Positions 1 through 9,400 of a stretch of 21,712 bases of DNA are shown here, piece after piece. The translations under genes and the position numbers were made by a program. How positions within the stretch are numbered: position 1 is the stretch's first letter; each line of letters begins with the position of its first letter. Source of the DNA: CAYSDH01 sp964429805 (GTDB lineage Bacteria > Bacteroidota > Bacteroidia > Flavobacteriales_D > JABDKJ01); contig CAYSDH010000056.1 in NCBI GenBank assembly GCA_964429805.1, positions 1 to 21,712 on the forward strand, read 5' to 3'. A model generated the notes under the pieces. That model was not told where the DNA came from. It saw nothing but the letters and a program-made list of their open reading frames with translations, and did no database searches.

Positions 1-1
1 T

Positions 2-2539
2 GGTGTAGCATTGGTGAAGACAGAAAGACCAAGCAGGTTACTTCACATGTCTGTTATGTGCTTTTCTGTTATCGTGATTGGCTACTCGACTTTTGCCATG
101 ATAGTTATTAGGAGTAGTGCGAACCCGCCAATGGATGAAAATAATCCTGAGAATGTGTTCACTCTTCTCTCCTACCTGAACCGAGAGCAGTATGGTGACA
201 GACCTCTACTTAGAGGACACTACTGGATGGCGCCAGCCACTAAACGAGTTGATGGTGACCCGGTGTATATGAAGGCTTATACTGTGGCCAAAGGAAGCAA
301 AGCGGTCAAAGTGTTTAACAACTTGTACGCGGCTAATGAGTTTATCAAAGCCAACCCAACAGAAGGTTATGAGTTGGTGCAGGAATACAGAATATCTGAT
401 GACAGAAAGGATGCCCTCTATGAGTATGACTCAAATTTTAAGGCGCTCTTTCCAAGAATGTACTCTACCCAACCACGACACGTGACAGAGTACAAGAAGT
501 GGAGCAACTTTAAAGGAAAGCCTGTGAGGGCAGCAAATGGAGAGCAATTAAGGATGCCAACTGCAGGCGAAGACCTCCGATTTTTCTTCCGCTATCAAGT
601 CAATCATATGTACTGGCGGTACTTTATGTGGAACTATGCCGGTAGACAAAATGACGAGCAAGGACACGGAGACATACTGAGTGGAAACTGGCTGACTGGC
701 ATCAACGCCATTGACGCTGAGCGACTAGGTGATCAGGCTAGTCTGCCTGAAAGCAGATCGAGTAACAAGGCTCACAATCACTTCTACCTCATACCTCTCC
801 TGCTTGGACTCATTGGCTTTATATATCATGTGGTGGTCGACACCAAAAATTGGCTGGTGGTGATGCTACTTTTCTTACTCACTGGACTGGCCATTGTGAT
901 ATACCTCAACCAGTATCCTTTCCAACCAAGAGAGCGTGACTATGCTTATGTGGGTAGTTTCTATGCCTTTGCTATTTGGATAGGACTGAGTGTGTATGCC
1001 ATATTTGATGCAGGCAGAAGACTGAGCCAAAAATCATATTTGACCCTAGCTGGAGCTGTGCTTGGAACAGGAGTAGTGATACTCGGCATCGAGACTGTAA
1101 CGAATGATGACCACGGATTTTCTTACGCCTTGATTTATATGGGTGTAATCGGACTCGTACTGATTGGTCTAGGTGGCTTAATGCGAAAAAGCAATGCCAG
1201 AATGGCCGCCATGGTGGCCACATTAATTGGTCTTATTGGGCCAGGATTAATGCTGGCTGACGGATGGGATGACCACAACCGAGCCAAGCGAAGAACCGGA
1301 GTAGACTTTGCGAAAAACTACTTAGATAGTTGTACCGAAAACGCCATTCTGTTTACCAACGGTGACAATGACACATTCCCGCTGTGGTATGTGCAAGAAG
1401 TAGAAGGATACAGAACAGATGTGCGAGTAGTCAACCTCAGCCTGCTCAACACAGATTGGTACATAGACCAGATGAAACGTCAGGCCTATGACTCTTCGCC
1501 AGTGCCGTTTAGTTTGACGGAAGACAAGTACAGACAAGGACAGAGAGACATCGTGATACTTAATCCGCGACAGTCAGAGGGTACCATAGATATAAAGCAA
1601 GCCATGGCTTTTGTGGCTGACGACAGTAAGAAGATTGATATCCCGAGCGCTGGAAAGCTGCCATACTTCCCTGCTAACAAATTCTCGTTGGCCTTAGACA
1701 AGGAAGACCTTTTGCGCAGAGGTATAATCAGTCCTGAAGACACTTCTAAAGTGAGAAGCAGTATGCAGTGGTCTATTGGTGGTCAGTATGTCTTGAAGAA
1801 CAACTTGATGGCCATGGACCTCATCGCGAACAACAACTGGGAGCGTGACATCTACTATGCTGTGACTACTGGTCCTGACACATACATCAACCTCGACCCT
1901 TACTTCGAATTGACGGGTATGGCCTACCGCCTCACCCCGATGTATCATGAGAAAAGTCCAAACCCAAACAAACTTGGTGGCGTAGATACAGACGTGATGT
2001 ATGACAACGTGATGAACAAGTTTAGATGGGGGAACATGGATAGCGAGAACATCTATATGGATGAGAACAACATCCGTATGACGACCAACATCCGTCTGCA
2101 GTTAAGCAACTTGGCTGAAGAGCTGATTGCTGAAGGGAAGAATGACTTGGCAAAAGACATCTTAGACAAAGCCTTTGAGGTGATGCCGGAGAGGACAGTT
2201 CCATTCTCTAGAGTAATCTTGCCGATGATAGAGAGCTACGCAAAAATTGGTGATGAAGAAAGTGCTCAGCGACTAGGCCTGAGACTGTTTGAAATCATTG
2301 AAGAAGAGCAGATTTATTTTACCAACCTCGACCCGAGGTTTATGAAGTCTATACGTGAGGACATGCAGATACATGACTACGTAGCCAAGAGAATACACCA
2401 AATGTCAAAGGTGTATGACATGAAGGAGCTCACTAAAGAAATAGAACCTCGTCTGACAACGCTTGACGCCTCATTTAAGGCCGCTGACCAAGCGATAAGG
2501 AACGCTGGAAGGCGCTCTGGTGGACGTGGAGATTTCTAA
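2..2539 (+). CDS. DUF2723-family membrane protein, C-terminal part (5' end cut by window edge)
   Basis: The frame is open from the left edge (codons GGT GTA GCA precede the first possible TTG at 11), so this is the 3' part of a longer gene. Bacteroidota DUF2723 proteins are usually about 1,000-1,100 residues, so most of the N-terminal DUF2723 domain lies outside the window. Residues counted from 11: one membrane segment at about 11-31, followed by the family hallmark 'NPPMDENNPENVF'; a cluster of hydrophobic helices at about 256-420 with the hallmark 'YPFQPRERDYAYVGSFY'; then a soluble C-terminal half containing 'TNGDNDTFPLWY' and helical, TPR-like hairpins near 695-770. Known of the family: eukaryotic TMEM260 shares DUF2723 and is reported to be a protein O-mannosyltransferase. 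Inference: a membrane glycosyltransferase; the substrate is unknown. It is probably co-transcribed with the deacetylase 9 bp downstream. Confidence 0.88.
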   Translation, partial: GVALVKTERPSRLLHMSVMCFSVIVIGYSTFAMIVIRSSANPPMDENNPENVFTLLSYLNREQYGDRPLLRGHYWMAPATKRVDGDPVYMKAYTVAKGSKAVKVFNNLYAANEFIKANPTEGYELVQEYRISDDRKDALYEYDSNFKALFPRMYSTQPRHVTEYKKWSNFKGKPVRAANGEQLRMPTAGEDLRFFFRYQVNHMYWRYFMWNYAGRQNDEQGHGDILSGNWLTGINAIDAERLGDQASLPESRSSNKAHNHFYLIPLLLGLIGFIYHVVVDTKNWLVVMLLFLLTGLAIVIYLNQYPFQPRERDYAYVGSFYAFAIWIGLSVYAIFDAGRRLSQKSYLTLAGAVLGTGVVILGIETVTNDDHGFSYALIYMGVIGLVLIGLGGLMRKSNARMAAMVATLIGLIGPGLMLADGWDDHNRAKRRTGVDFAKNYLDSCTENAILFTNGDNDTFPLWYVQEVEGYRTDVRVVNLSLLNTDWYIDQMKRQAYDSSPVPFSLTEDKYRQGQRDIVILNPRQSEGTIDIKQAMAFVADDSKKIDIPSAGKLPYFPANKFSLALDKEDLLRRGIISPEDTSKVRSSMQWSIGGQYVLKNNLMAMDLIANNNWERDIYYAVTTGPDTYINLDPYFELTGMAYRLTPMYHEKSPNPNKLGGVDTDVMYDNVMNKFRWGNMDSENIYMDENNIRMTTNIRLQLSNLAEELIAEGKNDLAKDILDKAFEVMPERTVPFSRVILPMIESYAKIGDEESAQRLGLRLFEIIEEEQIYFTNLDPRFMKSIREDMQIHDYVAKRIHQMSKVYDMKELTKEIEPRLTTLDASFKAADQAIRNAGRRSGGRGDF

Positions 2540-2548
2540 TACTGAAAG

Positions 2549-3169
2549 GTGTACGCTACTTACACACCAAAACTGCTGCGGTGGATTTATCCTGCAGCAC
2601 TTTGGTGTCTGCCGTCTGATACAGAAAAAATAGTACACCTCACTTTTGATGACGGTCCTTCTGCAGGAATCACAAATAAGGTGCTTGACATCTTAGACAC
2701 GCATGATGTCAAAGCGAGTTTTTTCTGCATTGGAAATCATGTCAAAAAACACCCTGAACTTTTTTCTCGGATTAAAGAATCTGGCCATGTCATCGGCAAC
2801 CATAGTCAGTCTCATCTTGATGGCAGTAAGTCAGATACAGCTGTGTATCTTAGTGATGTGAGGGCCTGTGACGAAGTGGTGCAGAGCACATTATTTAGAC
2901 CGCCATATGGCCGACTAAAACGAAGTCAATACAAGGAGTTAAAACAACAGTTTGACATCATCATGTGGGATGTGCTGAGTGGTGACTTTGACCCAAAACT
3001 AAGCCCAGAAGACTGTCTGAGCAATGTGCTCAAAAATGTCAGAAACGGGAGCATCATACTCATGCACGACCATGCTGAGGCGGGCACAAAGACGCTACGC
3101 TATCTTGATGAACTAATCATTGAGCTAAAGAAAAAAGGCTTTACACTAAAAACGCTGCCCTGTAAATAA
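2549..3169 (+). CDS. Polysaccharide deacetylase, NodB homology domain (CE4-type)
   Basis: This 206-residue protein has a complete set of carbohydrate esterase 4 motifs. Motif 1 is TFDDGP (Asp34 as base, Asp35 as metal ligand), motif 2 is HSQSH (His85 and His89 as metal ligands), motif 3 is RPPYG at 117-121, motif 4 is MWDVLSGDFD at 139-148, and motif 5 is ILMHDH at 170-175. The family removes N-acetyl groups from peptidoglycan or other N-acetylglucosamine polymers, and the intact motifs predict an active enzyme. The start is GTG at 2549: an in-frame TGA at 2543-2545 blocks any upstream start, and the first in-frame ATG falls deep inside the domain. No clear signal peptide is visible; the N terminus is short and weakly hydrophobic, so its location is uncertain. 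It lies 9 bp after the DUF2723 gene and ends in the loop of the terminator. The substrate is not predictable from sequence. Confidence 0.93.
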   Translation: MYATYTPKLLRWIYPAALWCLPSDTEKIVHLTFDDGPSAGITNKVLDILDTHDVKASFFCIGNHVKKHPELFSRIKESGHVIGNHSQSHLDGSKSDTAVYLSDVRACDEVVQSTLFRPPYGRLKRSQYKELKQQFDIIMWDVLSGDFDPKLSPEDCLSNVLKNVRNGSIILMHDHAEAGTKTLRYLDELIIELKKKGFTLKTLPCK

Positions 3170-3180
3170 GGCAGCGTTTT
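3149..3180. terminator. Bidirectional intrinsic terminator between convergent genes
   Basis: A perfect 11-bp inverted repeat, AAAACGCTGCC at 3149-3159 and GGCAGCGTTTT at 3170-3180, flanks a 10-nt loop. The right arm ends in a T run for + strand transcripts. The left arm begins with an A run (AAAAA from 3148), giving the U tract for transcripts arriving on the minus strand. It sits exactly between the deacetylase and the convergent OmpA-family gene. The deacetylase stop codon (3167-3169) is in the loop, so the left arm is coding sequence. Confidence 0.88.
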
Positions 3181-3203
3181 CAATCTTCGATGTTAATTTC
3201 TAC

Positions 3204-5396
3204 TTAGAATTTGAGGACTTTAAACTCGGTCCTTCTGTTCTCTCCGTGCTTCATGTCATCACACGAAACACCGTTGACACATTTATTCTTAATCTTCTTC
3301 TCACCGTATCCTTTTCCTGTGATACGCTGCAACTCCACCCCTTGAGACACAATGTACTCCGCGGCAGACTTGGCTCTCTTATCTGACAAGGCCAGGTTAT
3401 ACTTATCACTTCCTTGTGAGTCTGTGTGTGAGCTTAGCTCAATAACCACAGTCGGATTATCCGTCATCATTTTGACCAATTTGTCCAATTCTGGTTTAGC
3501 ATCATCCCTGATGAAGAACTTGTCCAAGTCGTAATATATGTTGTCGACTTCTACTGGTTTATTGAGCACTATTTGCTCAAATGCGAGATTTACATATTGC
3601 TCAATCTCAATCGTACCAGGGTCCATTCCCTTTGTAGAAAACTGTGCGCTTTTGGCAAACCATCCTTGCTTGCTCAAGGTCAACTTGTAATCTGTCTCAG
3701 GCTGTAAACTGAACTTCACATAGCCATCATTTTTAGTGAGCTTCATATTCAGTTTGTCTCCACTCTCAGCATTGTACAGCGTGCAGACAAAATTTCTAAT
3801 CGGCTGATCAGTGACTGTGTCTCTGATCAATCCCCTGGCAATGTACCTCATCTCACCAAGCTGAATAGTCCCGAGGTCATAGAGCTTTAAGCGCTTGTCA
3901 CAGTGCTTCACCTCCATAGTCTCCATACTATATTCTTTACCATTACTCACCTCTACGAGGTAGTCACATTTCTTTGGCTCAATCTTAAAGTCAAACGCGC
4001 CATCAGGATCTGCTGACTGTTCAAATAAGAGGTTACCATCAAGGTCATATATACGAGCAATTGCCCCTGCAATGCCTGCAAGTGAATTTTCATCTTGAAT
4101 CTTTGCGCGGATAGTAATGTGCGGATCATACGAGAACTTATAGATGTCATCATCGACACTTTCACTCTGACGATTAGAACTGAAATATCCTGACTTACCG
4201 TCATTTTCGGTGACTATACCAAAGTCGTCTTTGTGCGAGTTAATCGGTGCACCTACGTTTTCTGGTTTCGTCCAAAGGTCATTGTCAAAGCGTGTTCTAA
4301 ATATGTCGCACCCTCCAAGTCCTGCGTGACCTGTAGACGAGAAGTAAAGCCAACCATCTGCCGAGCAGTATGGCCATGTTTCATCTCCTTCAGTATTAAT
4401 TACCGTACCAATATTTTGAGGATGACCCCAGCCATCTCCTAGTCTTTTGCAAAACCAAATATCTGATTCACCAAGACCTCCATCAACGTTTGATGCAAAG
4501 TACAGCGTACTACCATCTGGACTCACTGTAGGGTGGGCATTTGATATTTCATCACTGTTAAAAGGCAACTCCACTGGCGCTGTAAACTCTCCATTCACTC
4601 TCTTTGATGAGTAGAGTTTGAGGTTCACATTACCTTTCGAATCGAGTACTGGTTTGTCCTTATGGACATTACTTCTGGTGATAATTAACTCCTTATTGAC
4701 CGCGTCATAATGCACCGGGCCGTCATGATATTTGGAGTTTATTTCACTATTCATGGGTTTACCTACGTGCAACTCACCGTCACCATCTATAGACGCATGA
4801 TACACATCCAAGTACATGACCTGGACCTCATCTTTGCTGTAGATTCCTTCACCTAATTCGGGATTAACAACTCCCACTGCAGAGTACAGATAACCGTCTT
4901 CATATTTGGTCAGACCAAACTCAGGCTTATCTGTATTCATGCCCAATGGGGTCACAGAATAATAGATAGAATCGCGATGCAGCTCTTCTACATAATTCAG
5001 ATTTTCTAAGTGCAGAATAGCACGTCTATCACCAGGTACTTTCTTGTTGTACTTGTTGTAGAATTTCTTCGCTTCCTTGTACTTTTTCTTGTACTTGAGT
5101 GCTTCTGCATAGTACAAGAAATCTAAGTAGTTAGACTGATCTCTATGAATGGTGCGCTTGTACCACTCGTACGATTCATTCATGTTACCCAGCATACGGT
5201 GGGTCAATGCAATCTTTCTTAAGATGTATGGATTTTGAACATGCTGCTCCTTGTAGGCAAACTGATACGCCTCAAGTGCCTGTCCATATTCGAATTTCTC
5301 AAAGAAGAAATCTCCTCTCTTAACTTGCGCATCTGACTCTAGTCCGATTGAAATGAACAAGGTCAAAACTGCTACTATTTTTAGTGCGTTTTTCAT
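3204..5396 (-). CDS. PorE-like outer-membrane-associated protein: TPR, PD40 propeller, carboxypeptidase-regulatory-like and OmpA C-terminal domains
   Basis: A lipid-free signal peptide (MKNALKIVAVL..., ending near 'SDAQ') starts at the ATG at 5396. A TTG 12 bp upstream (5408) would only add four residues. Domains in order, approximate residues: TPR-like helices 25-130 ('YGQALEAYQFAYKEQ', 'YKEAKKFYNKYNKKVPGD'); PD40/WD40-like propeller 150-425 with 'HPTVSPDGSTLYFASN' and 'YCSADGWLYFSS' blades; two beta-sandwich CarboxypepD_reg-like domains 430-605; and an OmpA-like domain 615-730. The OmpA peptidoglycan-binding signature is intact ('SHTDSQGS...LALSDKRA', with the conserved Asp and Arg). This is the domain order of PorE, the T9SS-associated peptidoglycan-binding protein, and of many related Bacteroidota proteins. 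It follows the PorP/SprF gene by 27 bp. Inference: it anchors the neighbouring secretion or adhesin complex to the cell wall. True PorE versus a paralogue cannot be decided here. Confidence 0.9.
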   Translation of the reverse strand: MKNALKIVAVLTLFISIGLESDAQVKRGDFFFEKFEYGQALEAYQFAYKEQHVQNPYILRKIALTHRMLGNMNESYEWYKRTIHRDQSNYLDFLYYAEALKYKKKYKEAKKFYNKYNKKVPGDRRAILHLENLNYVEELHRDSIYYSVTPLGMNTDKPEFGLTKYEDGYLYSAVGVVNPELGEGIYSKDEVQVMYLDVYHASIDGDGELHVGKPMNSEINSKYHDGPVHYDAVNKELIITRSNVHKDKPVLDSKGNVNLKLYSSKRVNGEFTAPVELPFNSDEISNAHPTVSPDGSTLYFASNVDGGLGESDIWFCKRLGDGWGHPQNIGTVINTEGDETWPYCSADGWLYFSSTGHAGLGGCDIFRTRFDNDLWTKPENVGAPINSHKDDFGIVTENDGKSGYFSSNRQSESVDDDIYKFSYDPHITIRAKIQDENSLAGIAGAIARIYDLDGNLLFEQSADPDGAFDFKIEPKKCDYLVEVSNGKEYSMETMEVKHCDKRLKLYDLGTIQLGEMRYIARGLIRDTVTDQPIRNFVCTLYNAESGDKLNMKLTKNDGYVKFSLQPETDYKLTLSKQGWFAKSAQFSTKGMDPGTIEIEQYVNLAFEQIVLNKPVEVDNIYYDLDKFFIRDDAKPELDKLVKMMTDNPTVVIELSSHTDSQGSDKYNLALSDKRAKSAAEYIVSQGVELQRITGKGYGEKKIKNKCVNGVSCDDMKHGENRRTEFKVLKF

Positions 5397-5423
5397 CAAT
5401 AATGTCAATAATAATTGTCTTTC

Positions 5424-6380
5424 TTAAAATCTTCGTGGGTAGACTATCTTTCGATTTATCTTCCTGAAATTATAGGTCATCGTCACCTCGTGACTTCCAA
5501 AGTTTGTGCGTATCAACTCGTTGGCTGCCACATCAAATGAGTAACCTATTTCTGTTTTCTTATTTACATGGAAGTAGACCATTCCACCTACTACCTCTTT
5601 GAAGTTGTAGAATGCTCCGAGCTTCAGGCTCTTCTTAAGAATCATGGTTCCGTAAAACCCCACTGAGAGTGGCGCTCCAATAGTGGCTCTTGTTAGCATA
5701 GACGGCTGAAACTCCATCGCTGCATTTAGCTTGAGGTTATATCCACCCATGAGGTAATATGTCGGCTCACTTTTTCCTCTCGAACTGTTGTAAATCGTTA
5801 GGTCAGGATTTTTTCCTTCCAATCTATTCTTCAAGAATCTTGGTGTACTGACTCCAACAAAAAAGTCTTCTGTATCATAAAACGCACCGACACCAAAATT
5901 GGCAAGTAACACCTTACTTGGATTGTACGAGAAATTAACGTCTTCGACATTGAAGACTTCAGAGGTTAAATCCAAGTCTGTAAAATTTGCCTGGAAAACT
6001 GACATTTCACTTTTCAATCCGATAGTCAGCATGGACCGAGCGTCTAGTCTAAATCCATAAGCCACTATACCTTGCAATGCTACTTCTGAGGTAGGTCCTA
6101 TTTTATCATACAACAAATTTGCCCCGTAAGACATTCCACGGTGACGCTTTGACGCGATATCGAAACTTATATTAGTGGTGACTGGTGCGCCATCAAAGCC
6201 CACCCACTGATTTCTTACATCGACAGTAACTGCCTGGCGCATTTTATAGCCAGCATAACCCGGATTAAATGCTAGCGTGTTTGTAATGAACTGGGCGTTC
6301 ATAGCCTCTTGTTGTCCGCAAACATCTGTTAACACACTTAACAATGCCAATGTTAGTGCCAATATCCTAACTCCTCTCAT
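5424..6380 (-). CDS. PorP/SprF-family type IX secretion system membrane protein
   Basis: The start is ATG at 6380, giving 318 residues that begin with a clear signal peptide (MRGVRILALTLALLSVLTDVCG, cleavage near 'CGQ'). The open frame extends to a GTG at 6503, but that would overlap the preceding gene by 101 bp and put about 41 residues before the signal peptide. The mature start 'QQEAMNAQFITNTLAFNPGY' followed by 'VTVDVRNQWVGFDGAP' is the family hallmark, and the rest is alternating beta strands of a predicted outer-membrane barrel ending in 'YNFRKINRKIVYPRRF'. Known of the family: in Flavobacterium, SprF lies next to sprB and is needed for SprB surface delivery. Here it lies 22 bp after a giant type-B CTD protein and just before a PorE-like gene. 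Inference: it is the cognate export or anchoring partner of that protein. Confidence 0.92.
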   Translation of the reverse strand: MRGVRILALTLALLSVLTDVCGQQEAMNAQFITNTLAFNPGYAGYKMRQAVTVDVRNQWVGFDGAPVTTNISFDIASKRHRGMSYGANLLYDKIGPTSEVALQGIVAYGFRLDARSMLTIGLKSEMSVFQANFTDLDLTSEVFNVEDVNFSYNPSKVLLANFGVGAFYDTEDFFVGVSTPRFLKNRLEGKNPDLTIYNSSRGKSEPTYYLMGGYNLKLNAAMEFQPSMLTRATIGAPLSVGFYGTMILKKSLKLGAFYNFKEVVGGMVYFHVNKKTEIGYSFDVAANELIRTNFGSHEVTMTYNFRKINRKIVYPRRF

Positions 6381-6402
6381 CTCTCTCACTTTTTCAATAG
6401 CC

Positions 6403-9400
6403 TCATCGTGGATTGATATATATGAAGCCTTTAATAGGCTTCGACTTATCATCTCCAAGGTCGAGTACATAGTAATACGTACCTCTTGGCAAAATGGTTG
6501 CACCTAGAGTCATAAATGACTGCGATTTTCCATCCCAATCATTTCTGTATGGCGCTGAACTGTAGACCTTATGACCCCATCTGTTGAAGATGGAAATCTT
6601 GTTTTCTGGGAATTGTCTCAGTCCAAGTATTCTCAACACATCATTCACCCCATCAGCATTTGGTGAGAATCCTTCAGGCACAAATATGACAGGACTACAC
6701 TCTATCTCTACAAACACCCATGCCGTATCCGTGGCGCCAAACACATCAGAAATGATGTACATCATGGAGTCAATTCCACAGAAGTTGTTTGGTATGTCAT
6801 AAATCATTAGTCCATTTTCGTCAAAGAAGACCGTGCCTAGTCCTGTGGTATAACTCTCTATAAAAATGGAGTCTCCATCAAGGTCGTAATCGTTATCAAG
6901 CACATCAACCGTAATTACTTCATCAGACTCAAAGAGCACCGTTGTATCATTAATGGCAACTGGTGGTTTGTTGACCAAAATGTTGAAACAACAGGAATCC
7001 GCATTTCCATACAAGTCAGACACTGCAAAGCACACATCACTATAGCCATGAGGGAACACTTGCCCAGAGTCTATAGGCGTAGTCAATATGATTTCTGCAT
7101 AGCAATTGTCAGAGAAGAACGGATAGTCAAATGACACCAACGAGTCTAAAGACACGATGTCTAATGGACACTCAATCAGCGGAGCTTCATCATCTATCAC
7201 GTTTACCTCAAACGAGCATGAGTCTTGGTTATTAGACGCATCTGTCACTATAAAAGTCATGGTGGTCACGCCAACCGGGAAATACGAACCGGAAGGATAG
7301 CCTTCTGCTAGCACCAGTGACTGCACCTCACAATTGTCCCAGACAACTGGCGTAGAGTATGTCACAATCGCTCCGCACTCTCCAGGGTCATTGGACAGGG
7401 AAATGTCATCAGGACAATCGATGGTCGGTAGCTCATCGTCAATCACAGTGACTACATGAGTACAGGTACTCACGTTGCCAGAAATATCTGTAACCGTCCA
7501 CGTCACATTGGTGACTCCAACTTCATAATAACCACTCGCATTGTCAGTGCCATTATAGTCATTGCTGATCTCTACGATACTACATTCTAGAGAAGCCTCA
7601 GTTGGTGCCAACACCATGTCAATACCACAGATACCTGGCGCAGAGAATACCATAGTGTCAGAAATACAATTGATGATTGGCGCATAAGGCGTCTCAACCG
7701 TAACGGTCATGGTACACTCACTTATGTTACCTGACTGATCTTCTACAAACCATATTACTTCTGTGTCTCCGAGCGGGAATGTTCCGCTCGCATTGTCCGT
7801 GCCATTGTAGTCATTCCATACCTCTGCTACTGTACAGTTATCAGTTGTGATTGGTGTAGGAACTGTCACAAGCGCATCACACATTTCAGCACCTGCAGTA
7901 ACCGTTATATCACTAGGACAGGTAATCTCTGGCGCCTGATCATCAGTCACTGTTACAACGACTTGACAAGACAATGAATTACCAGCAAAATCGCTGATAG
8001 TCCAATTCACAATGGTGATTCCTACTGGATAAGTATCATCGGCACTGGCCGTTCCGTTATAGTCATTTGTAATAATCACGTCTGAACAGTTATCAGTTGC
8101 CGTTGGCACCTCCATATCAATGAGTGCAGAACAGTTTATATTGTCTGCCGTCACATTCACATTAGGCGGACACCAAGTTAAGATTGGCAATTCTGTATCT
8201 TCAACTAACACGTCAAACGAGATAGTCGTTGTGTTGCTTGACGCGTCAACTGTCTGATATGTCAGTGTTGTTGTTCCCACTGGGAACTCCATTCCCGCTG
8301 TCAATCCTGAGCCATCAATTTGAGTTGTGACGACATCTGGACAGTTATCTATTCCTACCGGAATAGTGTAATCTACAGTGGCCGAGCACGAACCTTCAAT
8401 TGGTGTAATGCTCACATCTGTTGGTGCAACGAGTACTGGGAACTCAACGTCAAGTACTGTAATGTCAAACTGACATGTATTACTATTTCCATGAGAGTCT
8501 GTGCACTCAATGAGGATAGTGGTCACCCCTACTGGGAAGGTAGAGCCGCTTGCTAAACCTTGCTGAAGCGCACATGTCACCGTACCACAATTGTCAGTCA
8601 TGACTGGGTCAGTATAGGTCACTGTTGCTCCGCACAATCCTGGCTCAGAGTTTACCGTAATATCAGACTGACAAGAGATAACCGTTGGCGTCTCATCGTC
8701 AGTGATTGTTACGGTGAGGTAACAGAACTCCTGATTGCCACTAAGGTCTTCAATAGTCCATGTCACCTGCGTTTCTCCAACTGGGAAAAACGATGGCGCA
8801 TCATGCGTGATAGTCAGATTTCCGCAAGGGTCTTCTGCCGTTGGCTCTACTAATGTCACATTAGCGATATCTGTTCCACACTCTCCAACATCGGCAGTAA
8901 ACGTAGTGTCTACCGGACAGCTGAGTACGGTAGGGAGCTCCGTGTCAACTATTGTAATCAGCTGATTACAAGTAGTCACATTACCATGTATATCTGTAAC
9001 CGTCCACACCACAAGCGTAGACCCAACTGGATACATTATTGGCGCGTTGTTAGTGATTGACTGCACCGCACAATTATCAGTTGCAGTAGTCATACCAATA
9101 TCAACTAGAGAAGCGAGCACTCCACATTGACCGATTGTAGCCGTGTCTGTCACAGCAGGTGCACAGTCGACAACTGGGTTTTCATTATCCTCTATTGTCA
9201 CGAGTTGAGAACAGTAAATGGCGTTGCCAGAAGTATCAGCAATAGTCCATGTCACCAAGGTTTCTCCCACATCATAATACGATGGTGAATCATTAGTGAT
9301 GAGCAATGTATCACACGGGTCATAAGCAGTTGGCCAAGTAAGATTAACTAGCGCACTGTCTATACCACACTCTCCCATAGTGGCAGAAATAATTGTGTCA

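Noticed and set aside
972..1948. Minus-strand open frames opposite the DUF2723 gene
   Set aside because: They are antisense shadows of a well-supported gene with clear family motifs, and show no start context or domain of their own.
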